A DNA stretch of 64,000 nt, from positions 32,163,489-32,227,488 of the forward strand of contig NC_026655.2 of the NCBI RefSeq assembly GCF_000004075.3. Reading direction: 5' to 3'. This document shows positions 46,200 through 58,144 of the stretch, in pieces (the first letter of the stretch is position 1; each line of letters starts with the position of its first letter). The DNA comes from Cucumis sativus. Lineage: Eukaryota; Streptophyta; Magnoliopsida; Cucurbitales; Cucurbitaceae. Made by a program: the position numbers and the translations under genes. The notes under the pieces were generated by a model. It was not told the origin of the DNA. It worked only from the letters and a program-made list of their open reading frames with translations, and ran no database searches.

Positions 46200-47128
46200 T
46201 TATGCACGGTCCAAAGTTGGATTTGTGCAGCCAAGTGAAAACTTTGCTCGAACAATACAACCTTTGATCAGCATCCCACGTTTTTCATAGTTTGAGTATT
46301 CCGTTACGCTGAACTTAACTAGGCCGGTACTGTTACATCCATCGTCATTGAGAGTGAACTCGCCTACTGTGAGTTCAAAGAAAATGCCTATCGGCTTCCT
46401 CGCGAGGCTTACTTGGCTCTGTCTCGTTGACCCATCTGGTGTGGTGATTGTAACGTTCAAAGGAGTCTGCCATCCGCCGGTATTCTCAGTGAGCAATACC
46501 AATAATGATAACACGTTTAAGACTTTTGGTGTCACCAATGGTGCGGAAAATGCTCCACGTATGTCAAGCTTTTGTATTGCAATCAGTTGAGGGGCATCCA
46601 CAGAAGTACTGAACGTTTTGTTTTTATTAACATATATATATATATATATAGATAGATAACAATATTATTAAATTGAATTTCGGTTCTAGAAATAATTAAC
46701 AAAGAAAAAAACATACATATGGTCCGTGATGTAGATCCATTTCCAGTATCGGGGATCATTAACCCCGAAAATAGTGAGAATTTTTGGTAATATGAAGAGT
46801 CGATTAGTGTTTGTTTCGAGATTAATTCTGAATTTCTGAAAGCATTCAACAAAATTAATAATCAAAACTCAATTATATATACATACATATATATATTTAT
46901 TAGCATATTAGATTATAGAATAAATCAATATATTAAATTTAAGCAGACACTTACGATAGTTCCATTGCAGAGGGAGATGCCACGTTGAGATAGTTGATTG
47001 CAAAGAGGAAGGAAGGTTGGCCACTCGACTCCAGCTTGGTCGTCTGCGAGGGCTAAAATTGTTTCTAAGCAATGGTCATACTCAAGTTTTTTTACCAAAT
47101 GCTGTTTTGCTTCCGCTTCCGTAGTCAT
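46200..47128 (-). CDS. Phloem protein 2 (PP2) type lectin, three exons
   Basis: Exons 46955-47128, 46717-46835 and 46200-46608 join in phase (C|gtaagt, ctttcag|AAATTC, AT|gtatgt, ttcag|TACTTC), giving 233 residues. Exon 2 supplies the PP2 signature PKILTIFGVNDPRYWKWI, equivalent to the usual ITWGDDxRYW. Exon 3 gives IQKLDIRGAF, TENTGGWQTPLNVTITTPDG, SLARKPIGIFFELTVGEFTL, GLVKFSVTEYSNYEKRGMLI and KGCIVRAKF, the beta-sandwich lectin core up to its conserved end. PP2 proteins are carbohydrate-binding lectins, many made in companion cells and found in phloem sap. No signal peptide is visible, in keeping with the family. The first 58 residues (MTTEAEAKQHLVKKLEYDHC...) are not a domain I recognise. 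The ATG at 47126-47128 is the first in the exon. All junctions are canonical, and the gene looks intact. Confidence 0.88.
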
Positions 47129-47230
47129 TTCAACCCTCAATTAATTACCTTTGATAAATCAACTATATATATATATAATGTATGTATGTATATCTATATT
47201 TTGATGTGAATAAAGTTGGGAATGGAAATG

Positions 47231-47245
47231 GGATATATATAGCCT
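47231..47245 (-). promoter_or_regulatory. Likely TATA box of the PP2-type gene
   Basis: The coding-sense strand reads GCTATATATATCCC, about 105-115 bp upstream of the start codon. Position and sequence fit a plant TATA box. The start site is not mapped. A second TA-rich run at 47164-47178 is closer to the ATG and less likely. Confidence 0.5.
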
Positions 47246-47949
47246 TCTTCTTTGGTATACTATATTTGGAAGTCTCACATTAAAATTACTCCTATCCATA
47301 TCTTTTCTACTTTTCTTTACGTAAATTACAAAAGTACCCATTGCGTGTCTATTGGTATTTGTAATTTCACTTCTAGTTTATGAATATTATTGGATCATCA
47401 AACTTAAATACTTGTAAGTTTGAGGGCTTAATTGATTTTTTATTGTTTAGTCAGATCCAATTTCTACAACTGTTGTAAATTTTAGTATGTAATAATGAGA
47501 ATTATCTTACTATACTTCGATGATGGCTTTGGAAATTTATTCTTTATTTCTAATATGTTATCTTACAAACGTATGTTATTTGTAAGTTAATCTATGCTAA
47601 TTTGTTTCAAGGAATTTGATGTCCTTTTGTAACTAATTGAGTTTGCAATTTACCCTTGCATTTGTTTTAGAACAAAAGAGATGATATGGAAATTTATGTT
47701 GATAAGTAGATATTAAACTAATATAATTTATTATATTCTCGTTCATAATATTCTTAGTGGATAATAATTGGTTGATAAATTAGAATATGTACTTAGGTAT
47801 TTTCACTATTAAGATTATTTAAAATTAATCCCAAATACTTATTTTTTTAAAGTTAAATTTCATATATGGAATGAAATGACAAAATATTTATTATTCCTAA
47901 AACAATTTAAGAAAAATCTATTAAGCTGATTATTTTTTAAAAAATTTCA
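47246..47949. other. Upstream region of the PP2-type gene, no gene recognised
   Basis: AT-rich DNA. No open frame with family resemblance and no recognised repeat ends. Confidence 0.3.
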
Positions 47950-48865
47950 TATTTGTCCTCGCTGGTTTATTACGATTTTTCAATTATGATTCTTCCTCCT
48001 CTTTTCGTTTTTTTTTTCTACATCATTCTCTATTCTCTATTCTCTACATCATTCAAGAGTATTTTTTTTCTTTTTATCGTCTTTCTTCTCATCTTCTACA
48101 ATTTTTTTTCTTCTTTCCATCGTCATTTTCTGTTCTTCTGCAATTTGCCTTTTTTTTTAAACAGTTATTTAATTCACAAGATTGTGTACCAAATATACCA
48201 TATCTTTTTTTTAAAAAAAAATTCAAGTTGTTATTTGGTTGTGTAGATATGTGACAAATATAAAAGTTGATGAAAAAAAATAGTTGGGATATTGAATAGT
48301 CAAATCTAATCGATCGTGTATAACCAAATTTAAATATCAAAGAATCTTTAAACAAATTGTTTAGATTTGGCTCTCAAATTTAAACAATCGTGTACAAAAA
48401 TAGGCCAATTTAAATTATCCTCTACCAAAAAATCTTTAAAAAATTTGTTTAAATTTGGATGCCAAAATTTAAACTAAGAATCATTAAAAAAAATTATTTA
48501 GATTTGGATGCCCAAATTTTAACGTAAAACAAATAGTCAAATTTAAATGATTATGTACCTAGAATCTTAAAAAAAAAAATTGTTTAGATTTTACTGTCCA
48601 TATTTAGACGTTCAAATCTAAACTATCATGTATAAAAAAAATATTAAAAAATCGTTCCGATTTTGATTTGATTGTTTAGATTTGAAAAGCACGATCAATT
48701 CCTACCCAATCGCTTTCCAAATACAAAATGATGTTTTTCAAATATATTACGCGCGTCGAATGCCAATTAATTGGGGCAGTTTTGAAATTTTATATTGTAG
48801 GCCTTTAGACTATATAATGTAAATATTTTTCCACTTTGTTTTATTTTTGAAAATATCCATTTTTT
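47950..48865 (-). repeat. AT-rich inverted-repeat element, family A copy 6
   Basis: Inverted orientation. A pyrimidine-rich block (TTTCCATCGTCATTTTC) comes first on the plus strand, then GATTGTGTACCAAATATACC, followed by six or more units of the form AAATTGTTTAGATTTGG. The right end is TGTAAATATTTTTCCAC and TTTGTTTTATTTTTG. Confidence 0.6.
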
Positions 48866-48869
48866 TAAA

Positions 48870-49110
48870 GGGAAATTACATAAAGTGACATAAACATTTA
48901 GAAAAAACAGCTCATGACACTAATTTTTTGCATATTGTAAATATGGCAAAATTAATGATATTAGACTGTAATTATCGGTAATCATAGAGCTATCAGAGGG
49001 TAATCATAGGGCTATCAGACGGTCATCACTTTTAAATCTATTACTTTTGCAAATTTAAAAAATATTATGACATGAGTTTTATTATTATAAATTGTTTTGC
49101 TATCTTTGCA
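48870..49110 (+). repeat. MITE-like repeat, family C copy
   Basis: Opens AAAGGGAAATTACATAAAG and ends CTTTGCAAAAAATCTCTTT, weakly inverted to the start. Internal order ACATTTAGAAAAAACAG, TTTTTTGCATATTG and GACATGAG matches 4785-5025. It sits exactly between family A copies 6 and 7. Confidence 0.5.
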
Positions 49111-49119
49111 AAAAATCTC

Positions 49120-49895
49120 TTTAAATAATTTTTTATAAATATAACAAATCACCAAAATATTTATGGTCTGGATAACAAAATTAAAAAGTCTTTGAAATCA
49201 ATCATTTTTCTAAAACATTTCAAGTTTGCCCTTCATATCCTTCTTATTTTTCTTTTCCTTTCCATCATCTTTCTCCTCTTCTTTTGTAATTTTTTTTTAT
49301 ATTTTTTGAAATAATGATTCTTTTAAAACCAATCATACTGATCTTGTAGTGTTTTTTAATAGTGTTATTTCGTTTAAGATCGTGTACAAAAAATAAAAGA
49401 TCTTGAAAAAAAAATCGTTAGGATATTGGTATACGATCGTTTATATTTAAGTTGCCAAATCGAAACGATCGTATAGTCAACTCTAAACAATCGTATAGCT
49501 AAATTTCAACAATCGTGTAGCAAAGAATCTTGAAAAAAAAAATCGTTTAAATTTGGATAGCCAAATCTAATCGATCGTGTACTAAGAATTTTGAAAAAAA
49601 ATCATCTAGATTATTTGGATAGTCAAATCTAAACAACGACCATGTACAAAAAATTTTGAAAAAAAATTGTTTAAATTTGGATAGCAAAAATCTAAACAAT
49701 CATGTACTAAATATATTACGTATGTGAGTGGCCAATTAATCGTGTGTTGACTGGAGACATTTTTTGAATTTTTCATTGTGGGACCATGAGCTTTTTTCAT
49801 CTTCAAAATTGTTTTATACAATTTCAATATTGTACATTGTTTTATACAATTTCAATATTGTGCATGTACGTTATATTTTTTAAAAAAATCTCATT
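49120..49895 (-). repeat. AT-rich inverted-repeat element, family A copy 7
   Basis: The plus strand starts TTTTTTATAAATATAACAAATCACCAAAATATTTATGG-like sequence, the cleanest terminal repeat of the family. It then has CTTTCCATCATC, GATCGTGTACAAAAAAT, and paired CGATCGT...AAATTTGGATAGCC units, ending in TCATTGTGGGACCATGAGC and a short duplication. Confidence 0.6.
49808..49863. repeat. 28-bp tandem duplication at the end of family A copy 7
   Basis: The unit beginning ATTGTTTTATACAATTTC and ending AATATTGTAC occurs twice in a row with one difference near the end (GTAC against GTGC). Each unit also contains its own short palindrome TTGTNNNATACAA. Confidence 0.75.
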
Positions 49896-50484
49896 TTTAT
49901 TAAATTACATTAAATCCATTTTATTTACAAATCATCAAATAGTTTGAATTTACTTCTGTAACTGTTTATAAACAGTTTTTTTAGTTATAATGGCTTAAAA
50001 AATCAATCCAAACATGTAATGACATATAATTTTTTACAGTCATATAAAATTTATTCATATGCTTCTAATTATTAGTTAAAAACTACATATTTTTATTATT
50101 AAAGGATTGTATAATTAATTGATTTATTTTAGTGATTTGATTAATTATTAATTCGAAAATATTGTGTCATTCTTATGAAATTAATGTATTAATGTCCTAC
50201 AAAAAGTAAATATTATTTGCTTATCAAACACAGTGGTGTGTTATATATACATTGGGATAAATTGAAACCTTAAATAAAATCTCTCTTAGCTTTTGCTTCT
50301 GTAGTTGTCGTCGTGCTCATTGCTCATGAAAATAAAAGTTTAAGCAACAAAAATGGTGTATTATAAAAGAAATTGAAGTTGGTAGAGAGATTTGAGTCAT
50401 GGGGATCAATGGAGGATGAAATACATTGAAATTTTAAATTTTACATTGAGGTTTAATATATATATAAATATAGAGGGAGATGAG
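49896..50484. other. Intergenic, no gene recognised
   Basis: AT-rich DNA between two family A copies. No coding signal. Confidence 0.3.
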
Positions 50485-51100
50485 GGTTAGTTTTCGTAAA
50501 TATAACGAAACATCTAAATATTTACGTCCTAGATAACAAAATAAAAAAAACCGATAGTAGAAATTTTCGTCACTTTTCTTTCTTTTGTTTTTTTGTCCGA
50601 TTTATTCATCTTCTCTTTCATATTTCTTCAACTCTCTTCAACATTTTCTTTCTTCTAATTTTATTCATCTTCTTTTTCTTTCTAATTTATTTCTTACAGC
50701 TTCTCTTCTAGGATATCAAGAATCGTTTAAATACCACTATGACATGATCTAAACGATTACTTAGCATGGTCAACATAATTGTTTAGATTTGAAACATTTT
50801 TTCCATTGTTACAAAGAACTACACGATTATGTATCATTTTCTACACGATCTGTGATCATTTAGAAGAAGAACTACACACGCGCGTGTGGTTGATATTGAT
50901 ACTACATATACGATCGTGTATCATTTTCTACACGATTGCATATCATGATCGTTTAAAAGAAGAATTACACATACATGTGATAGATAAATCACGTGTTGAT
51001 TGAGGCATTTTTGGTAATTTTCATTGTAAATCTATTAGCTTTTTTCGTATAGTGTAAGTATTTTGTCGGTTTGTTATATTATTTTTAAAAAAACCCCTTT
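50485..51100 (-). repeat. AT-rich inverted-repeat element, family A copy 8, diverged
   Basis: Starts CGTAAATATAACGAAACATC and AAATATTTACGTCC. It has a pyrimidine-rich part with TTTCTTCTAATTTTATTC, then units such as ACACGATCGTGTATC, and ends in TTTTGTCGGTTTGTTATATT. The interior differs from other copies, favouring TACACGAT over GATTTGG units. Confidence 0.5.
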
Positions 51101-52200
51101 TTAAACTTCAAAAAACGTGAATCCCAATTAATACTGAATTAACCTGATTTGTAAAAATGCAAAATTCAAACAATTATTAAATAATTTTTTGTTGTTGGTA
51201 CTGCTGTTTTCTTACCCAGAGATTTGGATTAAAAGGTTGAGAATAAATTTAAAAAAATGAAGAAGAAAACAAATCCTTACTATGAACCATCCACACATTA
51301 AAAAAAGAAGAGAGAAATTAAAGATTTGGAGTTAATATTATTTTTGGTCTATGATAAAGGGAATGAAAACAATTTTATGTTTTCTTTAACAAAGATATAT
51401 TTGGTATAGTTTTACCTTTTAGTAAATTATTTGATTTGTATAAAAGCTCTATTTATTTTTTTACTAAAGAACTTTCCAATATATCTCTATATTTAACTTA
51501 AGAACAGATTCAATTTAATTTATTCCATTTTTTTAATTAGAAAAGAGAGGTTGAAAAAAATTCTCGAATAAAGTTGAACACAAAAGTAAATTTAGCTTCG
51601 TGATATTGACATGTACTTCTTTCTTAGAGGTTAGATGTTTGATCTCGGATTTCGTCATCTATGCAGTTATACCAAAAGAAAAATGTTAATGCATTTATTT
51701 CATTTTTATTCAAAGAATTGTTTGAATATAAACCATTCATTAAATTACATATTCTTAATTATTATTCATAAAATGATCATTCATTATAATTACCCTACTA
51801 TCTCCTTGGAACATATTATATACTATATGTTGAGCTTTCAAGTTTTTTTATTTCGATTCAAAAACGAAATTTGGATTGAAATATGAAAATAGTTGCTAAA
51901 TATATAAGAAAATTGAACATACCTTGAGGCATACTTTTAATTTGATGTTTTATACTTTGTTGAATTAATTAAATAAAGTTGCATAAATTATCTTTACACT
52001 ACGTGAGAAGGTTGAAGATATATATAAGGAATAAATGTGTTGATACCTATTCCATCCTTCCATAGGTTTATCTCTAATACAAGAGTATGTGATGTTTATC
52101 CAAAAAAGTCCCTTTTCATTGCATGAGCTTTTATTGTGTATAAAATCACAACTTTGTCAGATGTGATTGACTTTCGAGTTTGACTAAGTAACATAGTTAC
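51101..52200. other. Intergenic, no gene recognised
   Basis: AT-rich, with no open frame that resembles a known protein and no clear repeat boundary. Confidence 0.3.
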
Positions 52201-52204
52201 TATT

Positions 52205-52335
52205 ATTTATGGGTGTAAAGGAGTCGAGTTGAATCAAATTTTCCTTAAAACTAACCTGATTTGGAGCTCAATTATGTACAGATAACAACGCGTATTGGGT
52301 CGGGTCAAAATCGACTTTGATTCAAAATTTAAAAA
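52205..52335 (+). repeat. hAT-like MITE remnant
   Basis: Opens ATGGGTGTAAAGGAGTCGAG and contains GTATTGGGTCGGGTCAAAATC, the style of hAT ends elsewhere in the window. The partner end was not located. Confidence 0.3.
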
Positions 52336-53689
52336 AGAGATAATAAACAATGTGTTTTCAGGTAAAAGTGGAGAATTTTTCATTTTCCATTTTGTCCTTA
52401 GATTTTTTTATAACTACCATTTTGCCCTTAATGTATTTTATTTTGTCACCACATTAAACCTATAATATTGTAACGTATAATTTCACATCAAAGATGCATC
52501 ACTATCGTATGGAGACATCACTTTTACAACACCACATCTGTTCATACATATAATACACATTCTTTCACATTATAACTACCAAAATTTTCAAATAACAAAT
52601 ACCAACTTTTATTTCTCTATCTCTTCACTTTTATAATGTCTATTGAAAATTTTCTAGAATGGAGTTTTTGTTTCTATTTGAAGATGGTTTCAATCGTGTC
52701 TCGTATCTATGTTGTATTATGTTGTATCAATGTTGTATCAGTTGGTTTTTTTAATGAATTTCTTTGTCACCCACTATTGTAACGAATTCTTTTGATGAAG
52801 ATGAGTTTTTCCTTTCTTTTTTTTTTCTTTTTGAAAGAAAGAGAACAAAATAGAAAATTATTGGGATAAGTTTGGCTTGATATGATGGTTATATATATAT
52901 AAAATTGTTTAAATAATATATCTATATCTCTATATCTATTAAAAGAGGGCATTAATGGAGAATCTTTAAGTTCCCATTTTATTTATAAGTTTTTCTAAAA
53001 TGCCTATTTTACCCTCACAATCACACTTCTCCATGGTGTATGTGTGCCTATCCTTTTTTTTTTTCAATGACATTTCGTTGAAGCACTTCAAATCAGATTA
53101 TTGGTCAAGTTCGGTTGAGTTTTCAAGGTTTTGTTGTTTTTTTTTAAAATTTGATGGTTAAAAATTACCTGAAAATAAAATTTATTGAAATGTGAAGTTA
53201 ACTATATGGTTCACAGATGTATCTAAGTTTTTTTCGACTAGATTGTACTTTCAAAAAAGTACTTTAAAAGAGTTTGAGGTTGTGAGGAAGCACTTATGTT
53301 TTTAGAAGAAGAAGATGATTATTGGAAACACTAAAATTGTGAAATTTGGTTGAGTTTTCAAATTTTTTTAAACATCTCTTTGTTTTGTGTATGGTAGTTT
53401 GCATAGGTCCAGATGGAATTGATTGAGATGTGAAAGTAAGTACTTTACTCAGCTCTCTAAATTAGGGTGAAAGGCATTTGTTGAAATGTGAAAGTATGAT
53501 TCAATCTCTAAATTTTATCTTCTAGTTTACTTTTTAGTGGTTTTGGGGATTTGATCTAGAGGTTTATTTATCGTAATTTTGGCCAATGAGTCATCATCCA
53601 TCCATTTTTTTTTGGATAGTTTGATATACAAGGTATATAAATTTTATAATTTTTGATATCGTTTTTTATTGTTTCGAGAATAGCAAACT
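52336..53689. other. Intergenic, no gene recognised
   Basis: AT-rich, with short simple repeats around 52895-52940 (ATATATATAT, then TATCTATATCTC). No coding signal. Confidence 0.3.
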
Positions 53690-54480
53690 AGATTAAAATA
53701 TTTATAAACTATAGCAAAAAGTTGAAGTCTATCGATAATAGAAATCGATAGACTACTACTATCACTAATAGAAGTATATTAGTATCTATTAATGTTTATT
53801 ATTGATAAAATATGAAAATTTTGATCCATGTCGTCGTAAATATTTTGTCAAAATTGCTATTTTTGATAATTTTGCACCACTTTTTTGTATTGTACGTTTT
53901 TTTTCTGTCGAGGTGTATTTCTATTTTTTTTGGGTCTATTTATTGACATTTTTTCTTTTAGTTTTTATTTGAGGTTAATTCATCAACATTGTCTATTTTA
54001 ATTTATTTATACAAAATAATCTCAGACATAGATTATTTGATCTGATTTATTTCATTTGTTTTATCAATTTCTCATTTGATTTGTTTTATCCATACTTGAG
54101 ATTTGTAAGATTGATTTAGTCTTCCTTATTTTAGTTTCAATCTTAATCTCAATTTTAAATGATGATAAACACTTAAATTATATTTCCATTCAAAGTTATG
54201 GAATATAATATCTTATTATTTTTAACCTACACTTAAACTATATCTCCAATTTTAAGTTATGAAATATAATATCGGAACATTTTCTAAAATAGCAAAATAA
54301 ACTAAAATATTTATAAGCTATAACATAATTTTGGATTCTATTACTGATAGTCTTCTATCACTATAGCATATCAATAACTATCGGTAATAAAATTTGCTAT
54401 AGATTGTAAATATATAATTTGTTATAGGTCGTAGATATTTTGTAAAATTTATTCTTTTTAAACTTTTTCCTATTTTAAAA
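53690..54480. repeat. Two family D MITE-like copies
   Basis: 53690-53875 and 54280-54480 each show an AATAGCAAA(C/A)TA left end with AATATTTATAA, a central GATAGAC/GATAGTC zone (with an inverted ATCGATAATAG ... CGATAGACTA in the first copy), and a right end containing ATATTTTGT and ATTGCTATTTTTG or an equivalent. Between them is plain AT-rich DNA. Confidence 0.45.
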
Positions 54481-54766
54481 ATATTAAAATAAAAAAACAA
54501 TAGAAGTGTTTGTGGGAGCAAACTTGTCAACTGTAGAAAGCAACAACCACACTTTTTCTAATAAAAATAATAAGCCAGATTCATTTTTAATAAAAGGAAT
54601 AAAAGTAAAAAAAAAAAAAATCCATGATGTTGACATAAATGTTAAAGATGAGAGTTGTGAGATTTAATTAGAACAAAATTGTTTAACATTTTTACTTTAA
54701 AAATCTATGAGAAGCATTTTATTTGACTATTTGGTAAAGTATGGCATAAAAATTGAATATAATTAT

Positions 54767-54939
54767 TGAAAGAACTATAACGAACCATATTGAATTTTGC
54801 TTGATGCTTTATCATTTATAGATGTAAAGATTTATATAGAATACAATGAGATCAATATGGTAAAGTATAATAAATGATAATTTACAATTAAGAGCAGAAT
54901 TACAGGAGAAGATATGAGATCTTAATTTGTTTCATAATA
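54767..54939 (-). repeat. 3' LTR of the copia element
   Basis: In element orientation it starts TATTATGAAACAAATTAAG and ends GTTCTTTCA. It aligns along its whole length with 59339-59510. Confidence 0.85.
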
Positions 54940-54951
54940 TTTCCCTTCAAA
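54940..54951 (-). other. Polypurine tract of the copia element
   Basis: In element orientation TTTGAAGGGAAA directly precedes the 3' LTR. Its position confirms the LTR edge at 54939. Confidence 0.7.
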
Positions 54952-54979
54952 TGAATGACTCAAATTGAGTCAGCATTTG

Positions 54980-57900
54980 TTTCGAAGGTGAAAAAATGTT
55001 AGAGATAGAAGTGGCCTTGTGAGTATATGAACAAGTTATTTGTCGGAAGAGATAAGACGAACGAAGATGTCTTTGTGAATAACTTTTTCCTGAACAAAAT
55101 GGTAATCAATCTCAATATGTTTGGTTCTTGCATGAAAAACAGGATTATGAGCCAGAGATAGAGCAGAAGCATTATCACACCATAATGTTGGTGGGGTATT
55201 GAGAGAAACATGGAGATTACAGAGAAGTTGTCAGATCGAGTAAAGATCGGCAACAATAGTGGTGAGAGAACGATATTCTGCTTTTGTGGAAGAATCAGAG
55301 ACTGTAGGTTATTTTTTTAGAAGACCAAGAGAATGGATTAGAGTCGAGGAAGACAATGAATCCTGAGGTGGAGCGTCGATCAGAAGTGTCACCTGCCCAA
55401 TCAGAGTAACAAAAGGTGTGGGGCGAAAACGAACATTTGCGAAAATGTATTCCAAGGATTGGAGTTTCACATAAATATCGGAAAATGCATTTAACTGTCG
55501 AAAAATGAAGGACAGATGGTTTTTGCATGAATTGGCAGACACAATTTATGGAGAAAGCGATATCGAAGCGAGTAAATGTAAGATATTATACAACAAGTTT
55601 GCGGTATATGGATGGATCATCATTAAAAGGGGGTGCAGTGGTGTAGAGGTCAAGAGAGGTAGCCATTAGTGTGATACAAGATTTTACAGAGGTCATTCTT
55701 CATGTGTGAAGAAGATCATTGAGATATTTGGCTTGGTTGACAAATATGCCATTAGTAGAAGAATGTATTTCGAGACCAAGAAAATACTTTAAAGGACCAA
55801 GATCAAATATTTTGAATTCAAAGCCCAATTGATTTTTTAGAAGATAGATATAAGAAGAGTTTGGACCAGTGACAATGATGTCATCATCACACAAGAGTAA
55901 GTAAGTGAGAGAAGATTTGATTGATCGAATGAATAAAGATGGATCAGCATTAGAGGCAACAAAACCTAAGTAAACAAATAAGAGGTAAAACGTTCAAACC
56001 AGGCACGAGGGGCCTGTTTGAGGCCATAAAGACTCTTATGTAGAAGACACACATGGTTTGTGCATGTTTTGTCGTGAAAACCAGTTGGTTGAGGCATGTA
56101 CATTGTTTCCTCGAGAACGCCATGAAGAACGATATTTTTGACATCTAACTATGTTAAGGACCAACTGTATTGAGCAACAAGAGCAAGACTCATTCATATA
56201 GTAGGTTTCTTGACAACAAGACTAAAAGTTTTGTCAAGATTAAAACCTTGTACCTGGTGATAACCTTTGGCAACTAGGTGTGCTTTGTGACGAGCAATAA
56301 AGCCATCATGATTATATTTTGTATGAAAACCCCATTTACAACCAAAAATTTTCATGGATGGATGTCGAGGTACTAAAGATCAAATACCTTGTGTTTGAAG
56401 AGCGTGAAATTCCTCACACATTGCATTTTTCCATTCAGGATATACTTGGAGGCTTTAGTGTATGATGTGGGAGTTGGGAGAGTCGTTGTGATGTGGAAGG
56501 CTTTTGGTTTAAAAATTCTGATTTTATCTGAGTTTGCATGGCATGGGTGTTATGTGGAGGAGTTGTATCTAAAGCGCTGGTGGTGGTAACATCTATCTCA
56601 TTTCCTGTATCAACCACAGATGAAACATGCAAAGACTGACGAGAGACATTAATATCCATTAAAGGTGAGCAATTATTGTCAATAGTGGGATGGTTGGAGT
56701 AGGAGATCGTACGGAGACAGAGTGTAAGGATTTTTGATGTGGAAGGTTGAGTAAGGTGAGTAGTAAGCTGGGATCAGAATGGGATTGAGTTTGGGATGAG
56801 AAAGAGGTAGAATGTTGGAAAAAAGGAAAAATTGTTTCATGAAAGATAACATGACGTGAAACAATTATTTATTTGGTTAAGGGATTATAATAAATATAAC
56901 CTTTAAAATTGTGAGGATAGCCTAAAAATATATGTTGTGTGGTTTTTGGTTCAAGTTTATGTTTAGTGTAAGGTTTGAGGAGAGGGTAACATGTATATCC
57001 AAAAAATTTTAAATGATGCAAATCAGAAGTATTATGAAAAAACATTTCAAATGATGATAACATTTGAAGGGAGGGGGAGAACATTCGATTAATAAGAAAA
57101 AACTTTAGTAAAGAAGGCATAAGACAAAAATTCAAGAGAAACAAATGAATGAAAATTAAAGAAATTGTAGTTTCAACAATGTGACGATGTTTACCTTCGA
57201 CAATGCCATTTTGTTCGGGTATATAGGGACATGAATTTTTGGTGAGAAATACCTTTGGATTCAAAGAATGATTGTAAAGAAGTGTTGCAAAATTCACCAC
57301 AACCATCGGATAAAAGAACTTTCATTTTCTCAGATATTTGATTTTCAATAAAGGGAACACATTTTCGAATAATAGAAGGAACATATGATTTATAGGCAAT
57401 AGGAAAACACCAAGTATATTTGCTAAAATTTTCAATAAAACTAACATAATATCGATTTCTATTAGAAGAGATTACTGGAGAAGGTCCCCATACATCGTGT
57501 GAACAAGTTCAAGTGGTGTAAGAGAAATGGAGAGTGACATAGGGAAAGGTAATCTTTTTTCATTTTTTTCTTTTAAACAACTAATGCAAATGCAAGTAGA
57601 AAGTGAAGAAGACATAGATAGACCAATGCAAAATAAAATTGAATTAAGAATCTTTGGAGCAAGATGACCCAAACAAAAATGTCATCATGATAAATTCTCC
57701 TATTGTGCATGAAAATTTAAATTTTTGGAATGCATGGTAGAGGTAGATAGAGTAGAAGTACTGGGAATAGGGTAGAGACTATTGATCCTTTCACCAGTAT
57801 ACAAAATTCGACCGGTGACATTATCCTGAATGAGAAACCAACTAGTATAAAAAATGAAAATGTAATTATTATCAAGGAAAAATTTATGAACAGATAAGAG

Positions 57901-58140
57901 ATTTGTAGTAAGTTGCAGAGCATCGAGTATTTTAGAAAAATTAAAGGTATGAGAGGGAGTCGAGAGTTTACCGCTACCGGTATTTTGAATATTTAAGGAT
58001 TGACCATTTTCCACTGACAATTTCCTCACCATTATAATTGTGGGATAAGTTGAGATTGGTCAACTCATTTGTCATACGAACGTCACATCCACTATCAGAT
58101 AACGATAAATTGTTAGTATTTTCAGTAGAATATTGAGAAT
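54980..58140 (-). pseudogene. Broken pol region of the copia element
   Basis: In element order: a protease-like SDSGCDVRMT (about 58100-58070); GSGKLS and NLLSVHKFF (about 57985-57885), then VTGRILYTG; a gag-pre-integrase GHLAPKIL (57670); an integrase end with CPYIPEQNGIVEGKHRH (about 57225-57175) carrying the last acidic residue; reverse transcriptase pieces KSLYGLK near 56030, then CDDDIIVTG (55870-55891) and LGPLKYFLGLEI; and RNase H SDWAGDTSDRRSTSGF near 55400. Each piece lies in a different frame from at least one neighbour, so several frameshifts and stops separate them. Confidence 0.85.
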
Positions 58141-58144
58141 TCAT

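Noticed and set aside
46583..46852. Minus-strand frame through the middle PP2 exon (NSELISKQTLIDSSYYQ)
   Set aside because: Exon 1 ends in phase 0 and the acceptor at 46836 sets a different frame, which gives the PP2 signature DPRYWKWI. The longer frame is a shadow.
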